DNA of 37,564 bases from a bacterium (GCA_016788215.1 JAEUSJ010000010.1:1-37564); one strand, 5' to 3'. Positions 1 to 9,458 are shown, counted from the stretch's first letter. Made by a program: numbers and translations. Notes: generated from the letters alone by a model not told the origin.

Positions 1-1
1 C

Positions 2-1960
2 GATCCGCTTGTCGCAAACCGTGACACAACGGTGGCGCCCGGCAGCAATTTCTTTTATTACGCCAACGGCGGTTGGATCAAACGCAACCCAATCCCCTCG
101 TCCGAACGCGCCAACGGTATTTGGCTGACAATAGAAGATGGCGTGAAGGATGCTGTTAAAGAAATCTGCGAATCCTCCGCCAAAGGGACTGCCAACAAAG
201 GAAGTAACAAACAAAAGATCGGTGATTTTTTTTCCAGCGGTATGGATACGCTTAAGATAGAGCAAATGGATTTAAAGCCCCTTGAATCCGAATTTCAAAA
301 GATCGATGCCATCGCAGACATCCCGGGACTACTAAAAACCGTCGCGCATTTACAGAAACTTCAGGTCGGCGCGATGTTCAGTATCTATGTAAACCGTGAT
401 GACAAAGTTCCGAACCAATACGCCATATTTCTGAATCAAGGCGGACTCGGCTTACCCAATCGCGATTATTATTTCAATACGGACGCGCGAACCGCTAATA
501 TCCGCAGCGAATATAGCAAACACTTGCAGACGATGTTTCAGATGTTACAGAAATTAGGCGATCTATCCTCAGCCGACAAACTCAGCAATGATATTGTGAC
601 ATTGGAAACCGCGTTGGCCAAATCAAGCCGTAAACTCGAAGACCTGCGCGATCCGTATAAGAATTACAACAAGATGACCATAGCAGAACTGAACAAACTA
701 ACTCCTTCAATCGATTGGAACATACTGCTTAAAGAAATGGGTGTGACGAAACTGGATACCGTCGTGGTCGGACAGCCGGAATTTTTCAAGACTCTCGACG
801 ATAAGGTGAAATCGATACCCATCGATCAATGGAAAACGTATCTGCGTTGGAACCTAATCAATTCGTATGCGGCGTATGTAAGTAAAAAATTTGACGATCA
901 GGATTTCGATTTTTATTCCAGAACTATTTACGGAATACAGGAACCTAAACCGCGCTGGAAACGCGTGGTAGAAAAAACAAACCGCTCCCTTGGCGAAGTT
1001 ATCGGACAGGAATATGTCGCTAATTATCTTCCGAAAGGAACGAAAGAAAAATTGATCGAAATCGGAAATAATATTCGGGATGAAACGCGAGAACGAATCA
1101 AGAAACTAGATTGGATGACTGAGCCTACGCGTCAAATGGCCCTCAAAAAAATCGAAACCATGGTCATGAAAGTCGGCTATCCCGATCAGTGGAAAGATTA
1201 CTCTGAACTCGAAGTGTCGCGTGATTCGTATGCACAGAATGTCATGAATGCACATAAGTGGTCCTTTAACTACATGATTCGCAAATACGGCAATCCGGTT
1301 GATCGACTGGAATGGAATATGTTCCCCCAGACCTATAACGCGTACTATGATCCCACAGGAAATGAGATCGTCGTTCCGGGCTGTAATATTATCGTCCCGG
1401 GTTATGGCAAGAAATTACCTGATGATGCCGTGCTTTACGGGATAATTGGCGGAAGTACGTTTGGCCACGAGATCATTCACGGTTTCGACGACCAGGGAAG
1501 TCAATATGATGAAACGGGACGGCTTAATAACTGGTGGACCAAGGAAGACCGTGAGAAATTCGAAGCGCGCACCAAACTTCTGATCGAGCAGTATAATAAT
1601 TACGTAGTACTCGACAGTTTACACGTTCGCGGCCAGGCTACCCTGGGTGAAAATATTGCCGATCTTGGCGGCATCCAATTAGGATACTCGGCGTTTAAGA
1701 AAACCGCTCAAGGCAAGTCAAACGAAACATTTAACGGATTAACGGCCGATCAGCGGTATTTCCTCGGGTTCGCCTACGCGTGGATGGTTCAGATTCGCGA
1801 TGAATCACTCGCAGCGCAGATCATGACGGATGTCCACTCCCCGGTTCAGTTTCGCGTGATCGGGCCAATGGCAAATACACCGGAATTTTACAGGGCGTTC
1901 AATATTCAGCCCGGGGAACCGATGTACCGGGATGAAAAAATTCGTGTTTCACTTTGGTAG
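2..1960 (+). CDS. M13 family zinc metallopeptidase (neprilysin/PepO-like), 5'-truncated by the window edge
   Basis: The frame is open to the first base, so the N-terminus and any signal peptide lie outside the window. The GTG at 32 is not the real start, because the residues before it already match the family (D-P-L-V... then PGSNFFYYANGGW, the usual M13 N-terminal signature). The zinc site HEIIH is encoded at 1466-1480 and is followed by GFDDQG. The downstream GENIADLGG at about 1646-1672 supplies the third ligand Glu and the conserved Asp of this family. The C-terminus ends with R-V-S-L-W, a close variant of the C-R-V-W ending seen in the family. Family members are membrane-anchored or secreted endopeptidases that cut short peptides. 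About 652 residues are visible, so nearly the whole protein is present. The stop is followed directly by an inverted-repeat element. Confidence 0.93.
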   Translation, partial: DPLVANRDTTVAPGSNFFYYANGGWIKRNPIPSSERANGIWLTIEDGVKDAVKEICESSAKGTANKGSNKQKIGDFFSSGMDTLKIEQMDLKPLESEFQKIDAIADIPGLLKTVAHLQKLQVGAMFSIYVNRDDKVPNQYAIFLNQGGLGLPNRDYYFNTDARTANIRSEYSKHLQTMFQMLQKLGDLSSADKLSNDIVTLETALAKSSRKLEDLRDPYKNYNKMTIAELNKLTPSIDWNILLKEMGVTKLDTVVVGQPEFFKTLDDKVKSIPIDQWKTYLRWNLINSYAAYVSKKFDDQDFDFYSRTIYGIQEPKPRWKRVVEKTNRSLGEVIGQEYVANYLPKGTKEKLIEIGNNIRDETRERIKKLDWMTEPTRQMALKKIETMVMKVGYPDQWKDYSELEVSRDSYAQNVMNAHKWSFNYMIRKYGNPVDRLEWNMFPQTYNAYYDPTGNEIVVPGCNIIVPGYGKKLPDDAVLYGIIGGSTFGHEIIHGFDDQGSQYDETGRLNNWWTKEDREKFEARTKLLIEQYNNYVVLDSLHVRGQATLGENIADLGGIQLGYSAFKKTAQGKSNETFNGLTADQRYFLGFAYAWMVQIRDESLAAQIMTDVHSPVQFRVIGPMANTPEFYRAFNIQPGEPMYRDEKIRVSLW

Positions 1961-1968
1961 ATTACTTT

Positions 1969-2103
1969 GCCACAGAGAACACAGAGAGAATGCAGAGATT
2001 TTTTAGGTGAATTAAGGGATTTATGTGTTTCGCCAAGTGACCAATGAAAAAATTACTATTTGAAGCAGATAGTTTAAAAACATGACTCTGTGTTCTCTGT
2101 GGC
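1969..2103. repeat. Short inverted-repeat element (MITE/REP-like)
   Basis: The 18-base arm GCCACAGAGAACACAGAG at 1969-1986 returns as its exact reverse complement at 2086-2103, bounding a 135-bp unit with no open frame of note. The left arm runs into further CAGAG units (to about 1998), so it is internally repetitive. It fills the gap between the M13 peptidase stop and the WYL gene, ending 16 bp before the WYL start. CACAGAG-type arms of this kind recur in many environmental bacterial genomes as dispersed repeats; that is recollection, not something tested here. No target-site duplication is obvious. Confidence 0.7.
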
Positions 2104-2119
2104 TAAAATCTTATAGCTT

Positions 2120-2962
2120 ATGATCAAAAGTATAGACGAGCTCCAGCGGCAGATCGAGATCGTTGCATTCGTATTCGAACATCCCGATAAATATTCCGAC
2201 ATAGAACTCGCAGAACATTTTTTCACCAGTGACACCTCCATCCGACGTGACATGAAAGCGTTACGTGAAATGGGAATTGTGATTCACTCGCGTAAGCACG
2301 CCTACCGTATTGAATTGACCCAGGAACAGGTTAATCAGTTGATTACCGCCTATTTCGCTTTCGGGAATAATGAGACAATAAAGAACCTTCCCTTGGTATT
2401 TGAAAAATTTCAGCAAAAAACGTTGATGTTTTTTGTACAGACCATAAAAGCGATCCGCGAAAAAACCGTCATGGAGATCGAATACCGCTCTGCAAAAAAC
2501 GGCAGGCTCCAGTGGCGCTCCGTTACGCCGGTCACGTTTTACAACGCCGGTAAAACCCACTATCTCATCGCCATGCACCACGAAACACCTAAAATGTTTA
2601 CGCTCGAACGCATTAATGCTTTTCGTTTTACCAACCAACCATCGACGATCAAACATCTTCCTTCACTGAGCGAACTATTTAAGTACTCGTGGGGCTCTTT
2701 TACCGGGGGCGCAATCACTAAAGTGCGACTTCTCTTTCAGGACGATATGGAACAATATATGTCTGAAAAGTTTTGGGTGGAAAATCAAGAAGTGAAACAT
2801 ACCGACGAAGGATTTGAAGTTACCATGCAGGTCAAACTGTCCAATGAGTTTGTAGCATGGATAATGGGTTGGGGCAGCGCAGTTCGAATTCTGGAACCAA
2901 AAGAATTGGTAGAGAATGTTTTGAATAAAGCGAAAGCAATCACAGAAAAATATTCACCATAG
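2120..2962 (+). CDS. WYL-domain transcriptional regulator with N-terminal HTH
   Basis: A 280-residue protein. Residues 1-65 form a DeoR/HTH_11-like winged helix (TSDTSIRRDMKALREMGI is the recognition-helix region). Residues 105-175 form a WYL domain, with the signature Trp-Tyr-Leu here reading H147-Y148-L149 and the conserved E-R-I at 163-165. Residues 195-280 fit the C-terminal WCX extension. WYL regulators bind nucleic-acid or nucleotide ligands and control varied genes, including DNA-damage and defence genes. Nothing in the immediate neighbourhood points to its target. The ATG has no good ribosome site and sits 16 bp after the inverted-repeat element, which must therefore carry or have displaced its promoter. 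Confidence 0.85.
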   Translation: MIKSIDELQRQIEIVAFVFEHPDKYSDIELAEHFFTSDTSIRRDMKALREMGIVIHSRKHAYRIELTQEQVNQLITAYFAFGNNETIKNLPLVFEKFQQKTLMFFVQTIKAIREKTVMEIEYRSAKNGRLQWRSVTPVTFYNAGKTHYLIAMHHETPKMFTLERINAFRFTNQPSTIKHLPSLSELFKYSWGSFTGGAITKVRLLFQDDMEQYMSEKFWVENQEVKHTDEGFEVTMQVKLSNEFVAWIMGWGSAVRILEPKELVENVLNKAKAITEKYSP

Positions 2963-3119
2963 GACAGAATCCCTGCGATGTCAAAATGCAATTTTTAATG
3001 CTTTCATGTTCCCGCCCACCTACGAAAAAAATCAAATCTTGAAGAAAAATCTTTCATTTATATCGAATTAAAAATATATTGTTTCATTCAAAATATAAAC
3101 ATCCTTTCCATAGTTTTTG

Positions 3120-4262
3120 ATGAAGAAACGACTTTTTACCCCGGGCCCCACGCCCATTCCTGAGTCTGTCATGCTGGCAATGGCTCAGCCGATCCTTCAC
3201 CATCGTAATAAAGACTTTGAAGAGATTTTTCGGGAAGTTAATTTGGGGTTGCAGTATTTATATCAAACATCACGTCCCGTTTTAACCTTCGCATCATCCG
3301 GAACCGGCGCAATGGAAGCGGCTTTCGTCAGTTGCTTATCCAAGGGGGATACAATCATCAATATTGAAGGCGGAAAGTTCGGCGAGCGCTGGACGAAAAT
3401 CCCTCAGGCCTACGGCGTCCATGTAGACCTTATAAAGGTTGAATGGGGAAAATCTGCAACTGCAGATGATATTAAAATAAGATTGAAAACCAACCCGAAG
3501 ATCAAAGCCGTGGTCATGACGCACAGTGAGACGTCAACAGGCGCATTCACGGATGTAAAAGAAATTTCAAAAGTTGTGCGTGAAAACTCCGATGCCCTGG
3601 TCATGGTGGACGGCGTTACGTCGGTCGGCGCCATGGAATTGAAGTTCGATGATTGGGGTCTCGATACGGTCGCAACAGGATCGCAAAAAGGGTTGATGCT
3701 GCCGCCCGGTCTTGGCTTTTGCGCGGTAAGCGAACGCGCGATGAAAGCAAGAGAGACGTCCGATCTGCCAAAGTTCTATTTTGATTTTAAACGCGCTGAG
3801 AAAGAATTAAGTGCGTTTACGACGCCGTTCACGCCGGCTATTTCACTAATCATTGGATTACGGGAATCGCTGCGATTGATCCGTGAAGAGGGTATTGAAA
3901 GCGTGTGGAAACGGCATTCGCATATGGCCGAGTCGTGCCGGTTAGCCGTCAAAGCATTGGGTTTGGAAGTATTTGCTGAAAAGCCGGCCAATTCCGTTAC
4001 GGCTGTAAAAGTTCCATCCGGTCTGGATGCCGATATGGTTTTTAAAACGATGCGCAGCAAGTACGGTATAACACTCGCCAGCGGACAGGATCATCTTAAA
4101 GGAAAAATTTTTCGCATTTCACATTTAGGCCATTATGATATTTTTGATATGGTAACTGTTATCGCAGGAATTGAAAACACGCTATACGACTTAAAATTCA
4201 AATTCGACCCCGGAAGCGGTTTGCAAGCCATCCAGCAATATATCCTAATTACATCCAACTAA
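3120..4262 (+). CDS. Class V aminotransferase (alanine-glyoxylate / serine-pyruvate aminotransferase family)
   Basis: A PLP enzyme of 380 residues. The N-terminal LFTPGPTPIPESV is typical of the alanine-glyoxylate, serine-glyoxylate and phosphoserine aminotransferase relatives. The glycine-rich SSGTGAMEAA binds the cofactor phosphate, and the GSQKG motif places the Schiff-base lysine at K190. HLGHYD near the C-terminus is also family-typical. I chose ATG 3120; a TTG directly before it at 3117 would add one residue. A possible promoter TTTCAT-17-TATATT lies at 3052-3080. The secreted-protein gene follows after 38 bp and may be co-transcribed. Exact substrates (alanine, serine or other donor; glyoxylate or pyruvate acceptor) cannot be read from sequence. 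Confidence 0.9.
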   Translation: MKKRLFTPGPTPIPESVMLAMAQPILHHRNKDFEEIFREVNLGLQYLYQTSRPVLTFASSGTGAMEAAFVSCLSKGDTIINIEGGKFGERWTKIPQAYGVHVDLIKVEWGKSATADDIKIRLKTNPKIKAVVMTHSETSTGAFTDVKEISKVVRENSDALVMVDGVTSVGAMELKFDDWGLDTVATGSQKGLMLPPGLGFCAVSERAMKARETSDLPKFYFDFKRAEKELSAFTTPFTPAISLIIGLRESLRLIREEGIESVWKRHSHMAESCRLAVKALGLEVFAEKPANSVTAVKVPSGLDADMVFKTMRSKYGITLASGQDHLKGKIFRISHLGHYDIFDMVTVIAGIENTLYDLKFKFDPGSGLQAIQQYILITSN

Positions 4263-4300
4263 GCCACCGGATAAGCGGACACATGAAAGGAAGATGAACT

Positions 4301-5191
4301 ATGGGTTCATGGCGGCAAATATTTCTTACATCTCTATTGATCATTGGAGCTCAACAGCCACTTGCGGGACAGGAATGGAAAATGGTCAAAGGCACAATGC
4401 TTTGTGGAATTGGCGGATTGGCTTTGATAGGCCATGAGGGAAAACAAACCCGATATCTCGCCGTTCATGATGCCAAGAAACCAGGAGAGCCGCGCCTGGC
4501 AATAATCACAGACGAACCAGGGAAACCCGTAATGTACGAAAGCATTGCTTGGCCTGACAGTAATCCCCCCATTGATGCAGAAGCAATCAGCGCAATTCCC
4601 GGTATGGAGAATGCTTTCGTGGTGATGGCAAGCGGCGGAAAACTGTTTCATATAATTTTTGATCTACCGTCAAAAAACGTTCGAGTCGTTCATACTTTTA
4701 GTTTACCTGAGATAAATCAGGGAAGTAATTATGAAGGGCTCTCTTTCCTGCGGATGGATGGGGATGTGGTTGCCGTATGGGCACACCGTGGGCAAGGATC
4801 GGTTCCGGCAAAGTTATTTTGGAGTATATTGGATCCATCAAATTATACGTTCTCATCAATAAGCTCCGACACACTAAGGGTTCCGTGGCCTGTCGAAGGT
4901 GTACGCCATGTTGCCGATTTAAAGGTCGGACCTTTGGGTATTCTATACATCGTGGCTTCAGCGGATTTAGGCAATAACGGGCCATTTGAATCAGCTTTCT
5001 ATATTGCAGGAGTTTTCAGGGCTTGGAACAAGGAAATCCTGTTTAGAAAAAATCCCGTCATGTACCGCATCATGCAGTTCTATGATCACAAAATTGAGGC
5101 CCTAGAATTTGTTCCGGGCCCAGGCGGAGGCCTTATCTTCGGGTCGGATGATGAAAATTTGGGAGGCTGTATTTATACGACGTGGAAATGA
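4301..5191 (+). CDS. Secreted protein of unknown function, possibly a beta-propeller
   Basis: A 296-residue protein with an N-terminal signal peptide (residues 1 to about 23, hydrophobic FLTSLLIIGA, then small residues before QEW). The remainder is rich in beta-type segments. The phrase YEGLSFLRMDG and the alternation of short hydrophobic strands with Gly/Asp turns recall the esterase-like phytase family of propellers, but I see no catalytic motif and do not assign it. A strong ribosome site AAGGAAG lies 8 bases before the ATG. It follows the aminotransferase by 38 bp on the same strand and ends 5 bp from the convergent glycosyltransferase gene with no terminator between them. Confidence 0.75.
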   Translation: MGSWRQIFLTSLLIIGAQQPLAGQEWKMVKGTMLCGIGGLALIGHEGKQTRYLAVHDAKKPGEPRLAIITDEPGKPVMYESIAWPDSNPPIDAEAISAIPGMENAFVVMASGGKLFHIIFDLPSKNVRVVHTFSLPEINQGSNYEGLSFLRMDGDVVAVWAHRGQGSVPAKLFWSILDPSNYTFSSISSDTLRVPWPVEGVRHVADLKVGPLGILYIVASADLGNNGPFESAFYIAGVFRAWNKEILFRKNPVMYRIMQFYDHKIEALEFVPGPGGGLIFGSDDENLGGCIYTTWK

Positions 5192-5196
5192 CCTGC

Positions 5197-6306
5197 TTAT
5201 TTCCATTTAAAATACCCTAAAGCGCCCTTGAGCCCCACCCAAAGCACCAAAGGCGTCTGCAAAAAAAACCACACAGCAAAAACAGCTAACGAATATTTCT
5301 TTTTGAAAACCTGGGCGCCATAAAACGTCACGGCAAAGTCCACAATACCCTTGGTTATCCAAATAAATGCGGTCATGACCATGATCGGAACGTATACGAC
5401 GCTTAAGGTCAGTCCCGCAACTAGCAAAAAGTGTAAACAATATATACTAACCAGGTAGAAAAAAAATAAAGGATTCAGACGAAGCATAATAGTACCGTTT
5501 GACGCCCAACGGGCGCGCTGTTGAATGAATTCATATAATGTATTCATCGGCAGTGTTGTATTAAATGTTCCCGCATGTCCGGAAAACACTATACGGTATG
5601 AAGTATATTTTCTTATAAGCTGGATCATCAACGTATCATCGCCGGAAATACGTTCGATGATTTCTTCAAATCCGCCGACGTCTTCAAAGGCTTTTCTGCG
5701 GTAAGCAAGGTTCTGTCCGCTCGCAGCTAATGGAAATCCCATATTGGTTATTCCGCACGTAGCCGACATCAGAGCCGAAAAATCAAATTCCTGCCATCGT
5801 TCAAAAAAGGTCTTCGATTCTACTTCTGAATAACCTATCACGGCTCCAACATCTTCCAGAAAAAAGGAAGCCATTCCTGCGACCCAGGAGTCCTTAACAC
5901 GGCAATCGGCGTCAGTGAATAGCAGTATCTCACCTTTGGATTCTTTTATTCCCATAGACAAAGCATTTTTTTTGCCGGAAATTTTTTCGGGTTTATCCGA
6001 AACGTGAACCAATTTGACCTGCAAGTTATGCCTTACAAATTCCGAAACCAATTGCATCGTTTTGTCTGTGGAACGGTCATCTATCACAATGACTTCGAAC
6101 AAATCTTTCGGATACGTTTGATTTACAACGGATTCCAAACATCGAATAATGTGGTCCTGTTCATTGCGAGCCGCAATAAGCACAGAAACAAACGGCTGGG
6201 ATAAATTATTATTTCGCGCAGGAAGAAAAAGGCCAATAAGGTACAACAGGCTCATGACAAGATATACGATAAGAACGATCCCGGTTAACACAGCTATAAA
6301 AATCAT
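5197..6306 (-). CDS. Membrane glycosyltransferase, GT2 family (CESA/HAS-like fold)
   Basis: A 369-residue inverting GT2 enzyme. There is one N-terminal membrane helix (about 3-28), a cytosolic GT-A domain (about 38-270) and roughly three C-terminal membrane helices (about 278-365). The catalytic motifs are all present: VIDDRSTD at 74-81, the metal-binding T131-D132-A133-D134, the catalytic-base motif S221-G222-D223-D224, and a proper QxxRW box at Q263-W267. Members add a sugar from a nucleotide donor to a lipid or polysaccharide. The ATG is preceded by AGGAAT. It follows a paralogous GT2 gene by 12 bp, so the two are probably co-transcribed and may act on one envelope glycan or glycolipid. 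Confidence 0.9.
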   Translation of the reverse strand: MIFIAVLTGIVLIVYLVMSLLYLIGLFLPARNNNLSQPFVSVLIAARNEQDHIIRCLESVVNQTYPKDLFEVIVIDDRSTDKTMQLVSEFVRHNLQVKLVHVSDKPEKISGKKNALSMGIKESKGEILLFTDADCRVKDSWVAGMASFFLEDVGAVIGYSEVESKTFFERWQEFDFSALMSATCGITNMGFPLAASGQNLAYRRKAFEDVGGFEEIIERISGDDTLMIQLIRKYTSYRIVFSGHAGTFNTTLPMNTLYEFIQQRARWASNGTIMLRLNPLFFFYLVSIYCLHFLLVAGLTLSVVYVPIMVMTAFIWITKGIVDFAVTFYGAQVFKKKYSLAVFAVWFFLQTPLVLWVGLKGALGYFKWK

Positions 6307-6318
6307 GATATTCCTGCC

Positions 6319-7467
6319 TTATTTAAGCGGTTTTGAAACCGTATCTTTCCATTGAAATTTTCCAAACAACCCCCACGCTCCAAAAACTGAAATATACAAA
6401 GGGTGAAGCAAGGCGATAATGGGATAAAACAGCAGATACCTCCATTTTTTAAAACGGAATGCGCCAACTGTCATAAGTAAAAAATCAGCGATCAATTTGA
6501 TTGCCCACACCATAGCATAGAATGACCAATGAATAAAAGTCTCAGAGATCAGTATTTTCACAGGAACATATGTGATCATCGAAACATTAAAAACATAAAA
6601 TAAACTTAAGCCGATAATCATGGCAAAGCCGTAATGGCGTCCTTTTGAAGCCTGTCGTATTTTTTGATTTACAAATTTACCAAACGACGATGGCGGATCT
6701 GTGACGGCCATTGTATTCTCACCCAAGCAATATCTTATTTCCCAAAGTGTTTTTCTAACCAACCCGAGCAACAGATCATCGTCCCCGGACACAAAATGTG
6801 CAATCTTAGAAAATCCGCCTACTTCCTGGAATACTTTTTTACGATAAGCCAGACTGCGGCCGGTCGCAGTCATCGTTTTTCCAAAAGCCGAACTTGCTGC
6901 GGCTACCGATGCCAATGCAAGTGAATCCAACGCAATAAAATTCTCAAATACGGAATACTTTCGTATGGGTTCGATAGGCGAATACCCGACGACCATGCCA
7001 ACTCTTTCACCGAATTCGGACACCATTGCAGACAGCCAATTCTCCTCCGGCCTGCAATCTGCATCCGTACATACCAAGATGTCTCCTTTTGAAGCTTGGA
7101 TCCCTACATTTAAAGCATGCTTCTTCGGCGCCATATCAGGCGACGGTTCAGTAACTGTAATCAATCGGATAGCCTTATTCTCTTTTTGATAGGACTTAAC
7201 AATAGACGAAGTCTGATCTGTAGAACGGTCGTCGATGATAATAATTTCAAACTGATCCCTCGGATAGGTTTGTCGTAGAAGGTGTTGAATACAAGTCCCA
7301 ATGTGTTCTTCTTCATCACGCGCGGCGACGAGAACTGATACGAAATTTTTGTGACGGGCAAAACCGGCGGGCTGATAAAATAGGAATCCAATGCTGTACG
7401 CGGCAAGGATTAACGCATAAAGGCTAACAAATAAAATCAAAAATATATCAAATCCGTTCAATTCCAT
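6319..7467 (-). CDS. Membrane glycosyltransferase, GT2 family, with altered QxxRW box
   Basis: A 382-residue paralogue of the gene downstream with the same plan: N-terminal membrane helix (about 8-30), GT-A domain (about 40-275), then C-terminal membrane helices. IDDRSTD at 78-84, TDADC at 134-138 and SGDDD at 227-231 are intact. The acceptor/product-binding QxxRW box, however, reads Q268-K-I-R271-Q272, so its tryptophan is missing. That suggests a different acceptor or a non-processive enzyme. The start ATG lies one base after the stop of the AlkA-type gene, which implies translational coupling and one transcript for AlkA, this gene and the next glycosyltransferase. Confidence 0.88.
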   Translation of the reverse strand: MELNGFDIFLILFVSLYALILAAYSIGFLFYQPAGFARHKNFVSVLVAARDEEEHIGTCIQHLLRQTYPRDQFEIIIIDDRSTDQTSSIVKSYQKENKAIRLITVTEPSPDMAPKKHALNVGIQASKGDILVCTDADCRPEENWLSAMVSEFGERVGMVVGYSPIEPIRKYSVFENFIALDSLALASVAAASSAFGKTMTATGRSLAYRKKVFQEVGGFSKIAHFVSGDDDLLLGLVRKTLWEIRYCLGENTMAVTDPPSSFGKFVNQKIRQASKGRHYGFAMIIGLSLFYVFNVSMITYVPVKILISETFIHWSFYAMVWAIKLIADFLLMTVGAFRFKKWRYLLFYPIIALLHPLYISVFGAWGLFGKFQWKDTVSKPLK

Positions 7468-7468
7468 T

Positions 7469-8398
7469 TCATGCGCCCGGCTTCTTCAATCGGTCATCAG
7501 TAAGTGCATGCCAGAGATAATACGTTGCAAAAGATTCCCAACCCTTCCATTTGTCTGCATATTTTAGAACTTTCTCCAAACCGGTATCTTTATCTATATT
7601 ATAAAACCTGCGAATTGCCTGATGAAGTCCTATGTCGCCCCGCGGCAATATGTCACGATGACCAAGATGCATCAAACTACATTCGGCAGTCCACATCCCG
7701 ATTCCGCGAATTTTTGTAATTTCTTTTCTAAATGCATCCGCAGGCAGGAATCCCATTTTATGAAAATCAACTGTCCCGTTCACAACGTCTCGAGCCAGAT
7801 CGATCAAATATTCTGCTTTACGTTCTGAAAACTGTATTTTCAGCAAATCTTTCTTATTGATTTCAGACACCGTTTTGACATCCGGATAAACATAAAAGGA
7901 TTCGCCATGATGAACCAATTTTTTTCCGAATTTTTGCACATAGATCATTTCCACTTTATCGGCAAACGTTACATTGATCTGCTGGCTGATGATACACCGT
8001 GTCACACATTCAAAAAGATCGCCCGGGTAGTTTGGCTTCAATCCGAAATATTGCGTTAACAATCCTGCTAATATCTTATCATTAGAACAATGCTTGTAAA
8101 AGGGCTTCAGATCCGTGTTTGTTAAAAATTGCCCTTGTATCTGCGTTCGAACCGAATCCACCATTCTTTCGTTGATACTTTGGCCAATTAGTGAAACGGA
8201 TAACCGCGGCTTCTTTACAGTTCCTTCACTGACTATTTCGGCCAAAAGAACTTTTTTTTCAAATTCGTACGCCTTTTTGTATTTCCCGCTCAGACGATCA
8301 TACTGATCAAAGTGATATTTTTTGTACCGATGAGAATGCGTTGAAGCAAAAAAATCATATGGCGGGACTACATCAATTAGAATCGTAAAGCGTTTCAT
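7469..8398 (-). CDS. DNA-3-methyladenine glycosylase, AlkA/HhH-GPD superfamily
   Basis: A 309-residue base-excision repair glycosylase. The HhH-GPD core spans about 122-295. CIISQQINV at 135-143 matches the conserved helix of AlkA/OGG proteins. The hairpin is KIRGIGMWTAE (229-239), and the catalytic aspartate is D255 in the GDIGL segment. No lysine occupies the OGG1/Nth nucleophile position in the hairpin, so a monofunctional AlkA-type enzyme removing alkylated purines is more likely than an 8-oxoguanine lyase. The N-terminal 120 residues form an AlkA/OGG-like beta domain. The gene ends one base before a glycosyltransferase start and begins 9 bp after the secreted protease gene. An alkyltransferase-like gene is two genes upstream. 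Confidence 0.88.
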   Translation of the reverse strand: MKRFTILIDVVPPYDFFASTHSHRYKKYHFDQYDRLSGKYKKAYEFEKKVLLAEIVSEGTVKKPRLSVSLIGQSINERMVDSVRTQIQGQFLTNTDLKPFYKHCSNDKILAGLLTQYFGLKPNYPGDLFECVTRCIISQQINVTFADKVEMIYVQKFGKKLVHHGESFYVYPDVKTVSEINKKDLLKIQFSERKAEYLIDLARDVVNGTVDFHKMGFLPADAFRKEITKIRGIGMWTAECSLMHLGHRDILPRGDIGLHQAIRRFYNIDKDTGLEKVLKYADKWKGWESFATYYLWHALTDDRLKKPGA

Positions 8399-8407
8399 GT
8401 TTTATTG

Positions 8408-9439
8408 CTAGGGGAATAATTTTTCAATGTCATAACCTTTATCAATAAACGTCTGCCGGTTTTTTTTAATCAAGTCACTGATGGACTCTGTGGATATAGA
8501 GTTCGTTATGCCGTATTTGAGGTCGGTTTTGAGTTCGACGTACATCTCCCCTTGATATGGAATTGATGGACTGTATTCGCTGACTTCGAACTCCTTGTTT
8601 GGAGTTAAAACGTACGTGGAGTTTGCCGGAACCGATTTCGCCATTCCGACGAGTTCAAAATTGGGCACTCCGTCGCGAATAGCTAAGATGATTCCGCCGC
8701 TGAATCCCCTGTTAAAGGAGGCATCGGTTAGAAAAGAACCCCGTTTATCACGATTGGGGCTGCTGACAGTTCCTTTGGTTATCATTTTGAAGCCCATCGG
8801 ATAGCCAACGATATATATGAATGTTCCCCAATTCAGATCCTTGGATTTCCCGATCGGATACGTAAAAACCGGAATAGCTGTCTCCGGCTTATGATCAAAT
8901 TTACGGCCAAGAATGGCGATATCCTGCGCGTTATCAATGGCCAGTATTTCAAGCTCCCCGCCTTCCGGCAGGTCCTTGATAAAATTGATCTGACGATCCT
9001 TGATCGAAATACTTTGAACAAAACCGTGTCCGTTGTCATCCTTACTGTAATAGGAGATCATCGTATCCGGAAAATCAATGATATGCGCACAAGTTAGAAG
9101 CGCGACGCGCACATCCTGATAATAGATCACGGTGGCCGTTCCCACGACGGAACTGTGAGGATAAACGGTTTGTATGGATTTCTCCTTCAGAACCGATTCG
9201 TTAATATCCTTTATACCTACTTCTGATTTTTCGGAAAAAGTATACGTTTTGTAGAAAGCCGTCGCATTGATCATTTTTACGGTTTCTACAATTTCAGATA
9301 ATTGTTTCGAACAATCTTTATAAGGAAACTCCGAATCGTATTTCCCGTCGGCGAGCGTTGGGTATGCAACTTTATATATCTTATCTGCGCAGGACATTAA
9401 CGATAATGTCGTCAGTATAAATATAAGATAACTTTTCAT
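8408..9439 (-). CDS. Trypsin-like serine protease lipoprotein
   Basis: A 343-residue predicted lipoprotein. I chose the ATG at 9439 over one 42 bases upstream because it has a strong AAGGAGA ribosome site and begins directly with a lipoprotein signal ending L14-M-S-C17. The protease domain spans about 88-280. H119 (TCAHI), D173 (NAQDIAIL) and S247 (GFSGG, the usual GNSGG with Phe) form a complete chymotrypsin-fold triad like that of DegP/S1C enzymes. No PDZ domain follows; the last ~80 residues are not recognised. It should sit in the outer or inner membrane facing the periplasm or the outside. It lies between two DNA-repair genes (9 and 19 bp spacings), an unexpected place for an exported enzyme. 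Confidence 0.85.
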   Translation of the reverse strand: MKSYLIFILTTLSLMSCADKIYKVAYPTLADGKYDSEFPYKDCSKQLSEIVETVKMINATAFYKTYTFSEKSEVGIKDINESVLKEKSIQTVYPHSSVVGTATVIYYQDVRVALLTCAHIIDFPDTMISYYSKDDNGHGFVQSISIKDRQINFIKDLPEGGELEILAIDNAQDIAILGRKFDHKPETAIPVFTYPIGKSKDLNWGTFIYIVGYPMGFKMITKGTVSSPNRDKRGSFLTDASFNRGFSGGIILAIRDGVPNFELVGMAKSVPANSTYVLTPNKEFEVSEYSPSIPYQGEMYVELKTDLKYGITNSISTESISDLIKKNRQTFIDKGYDIEKLFP

Positions 9440-9458
9440 ACGGTCTCCTTTTGAGAGG

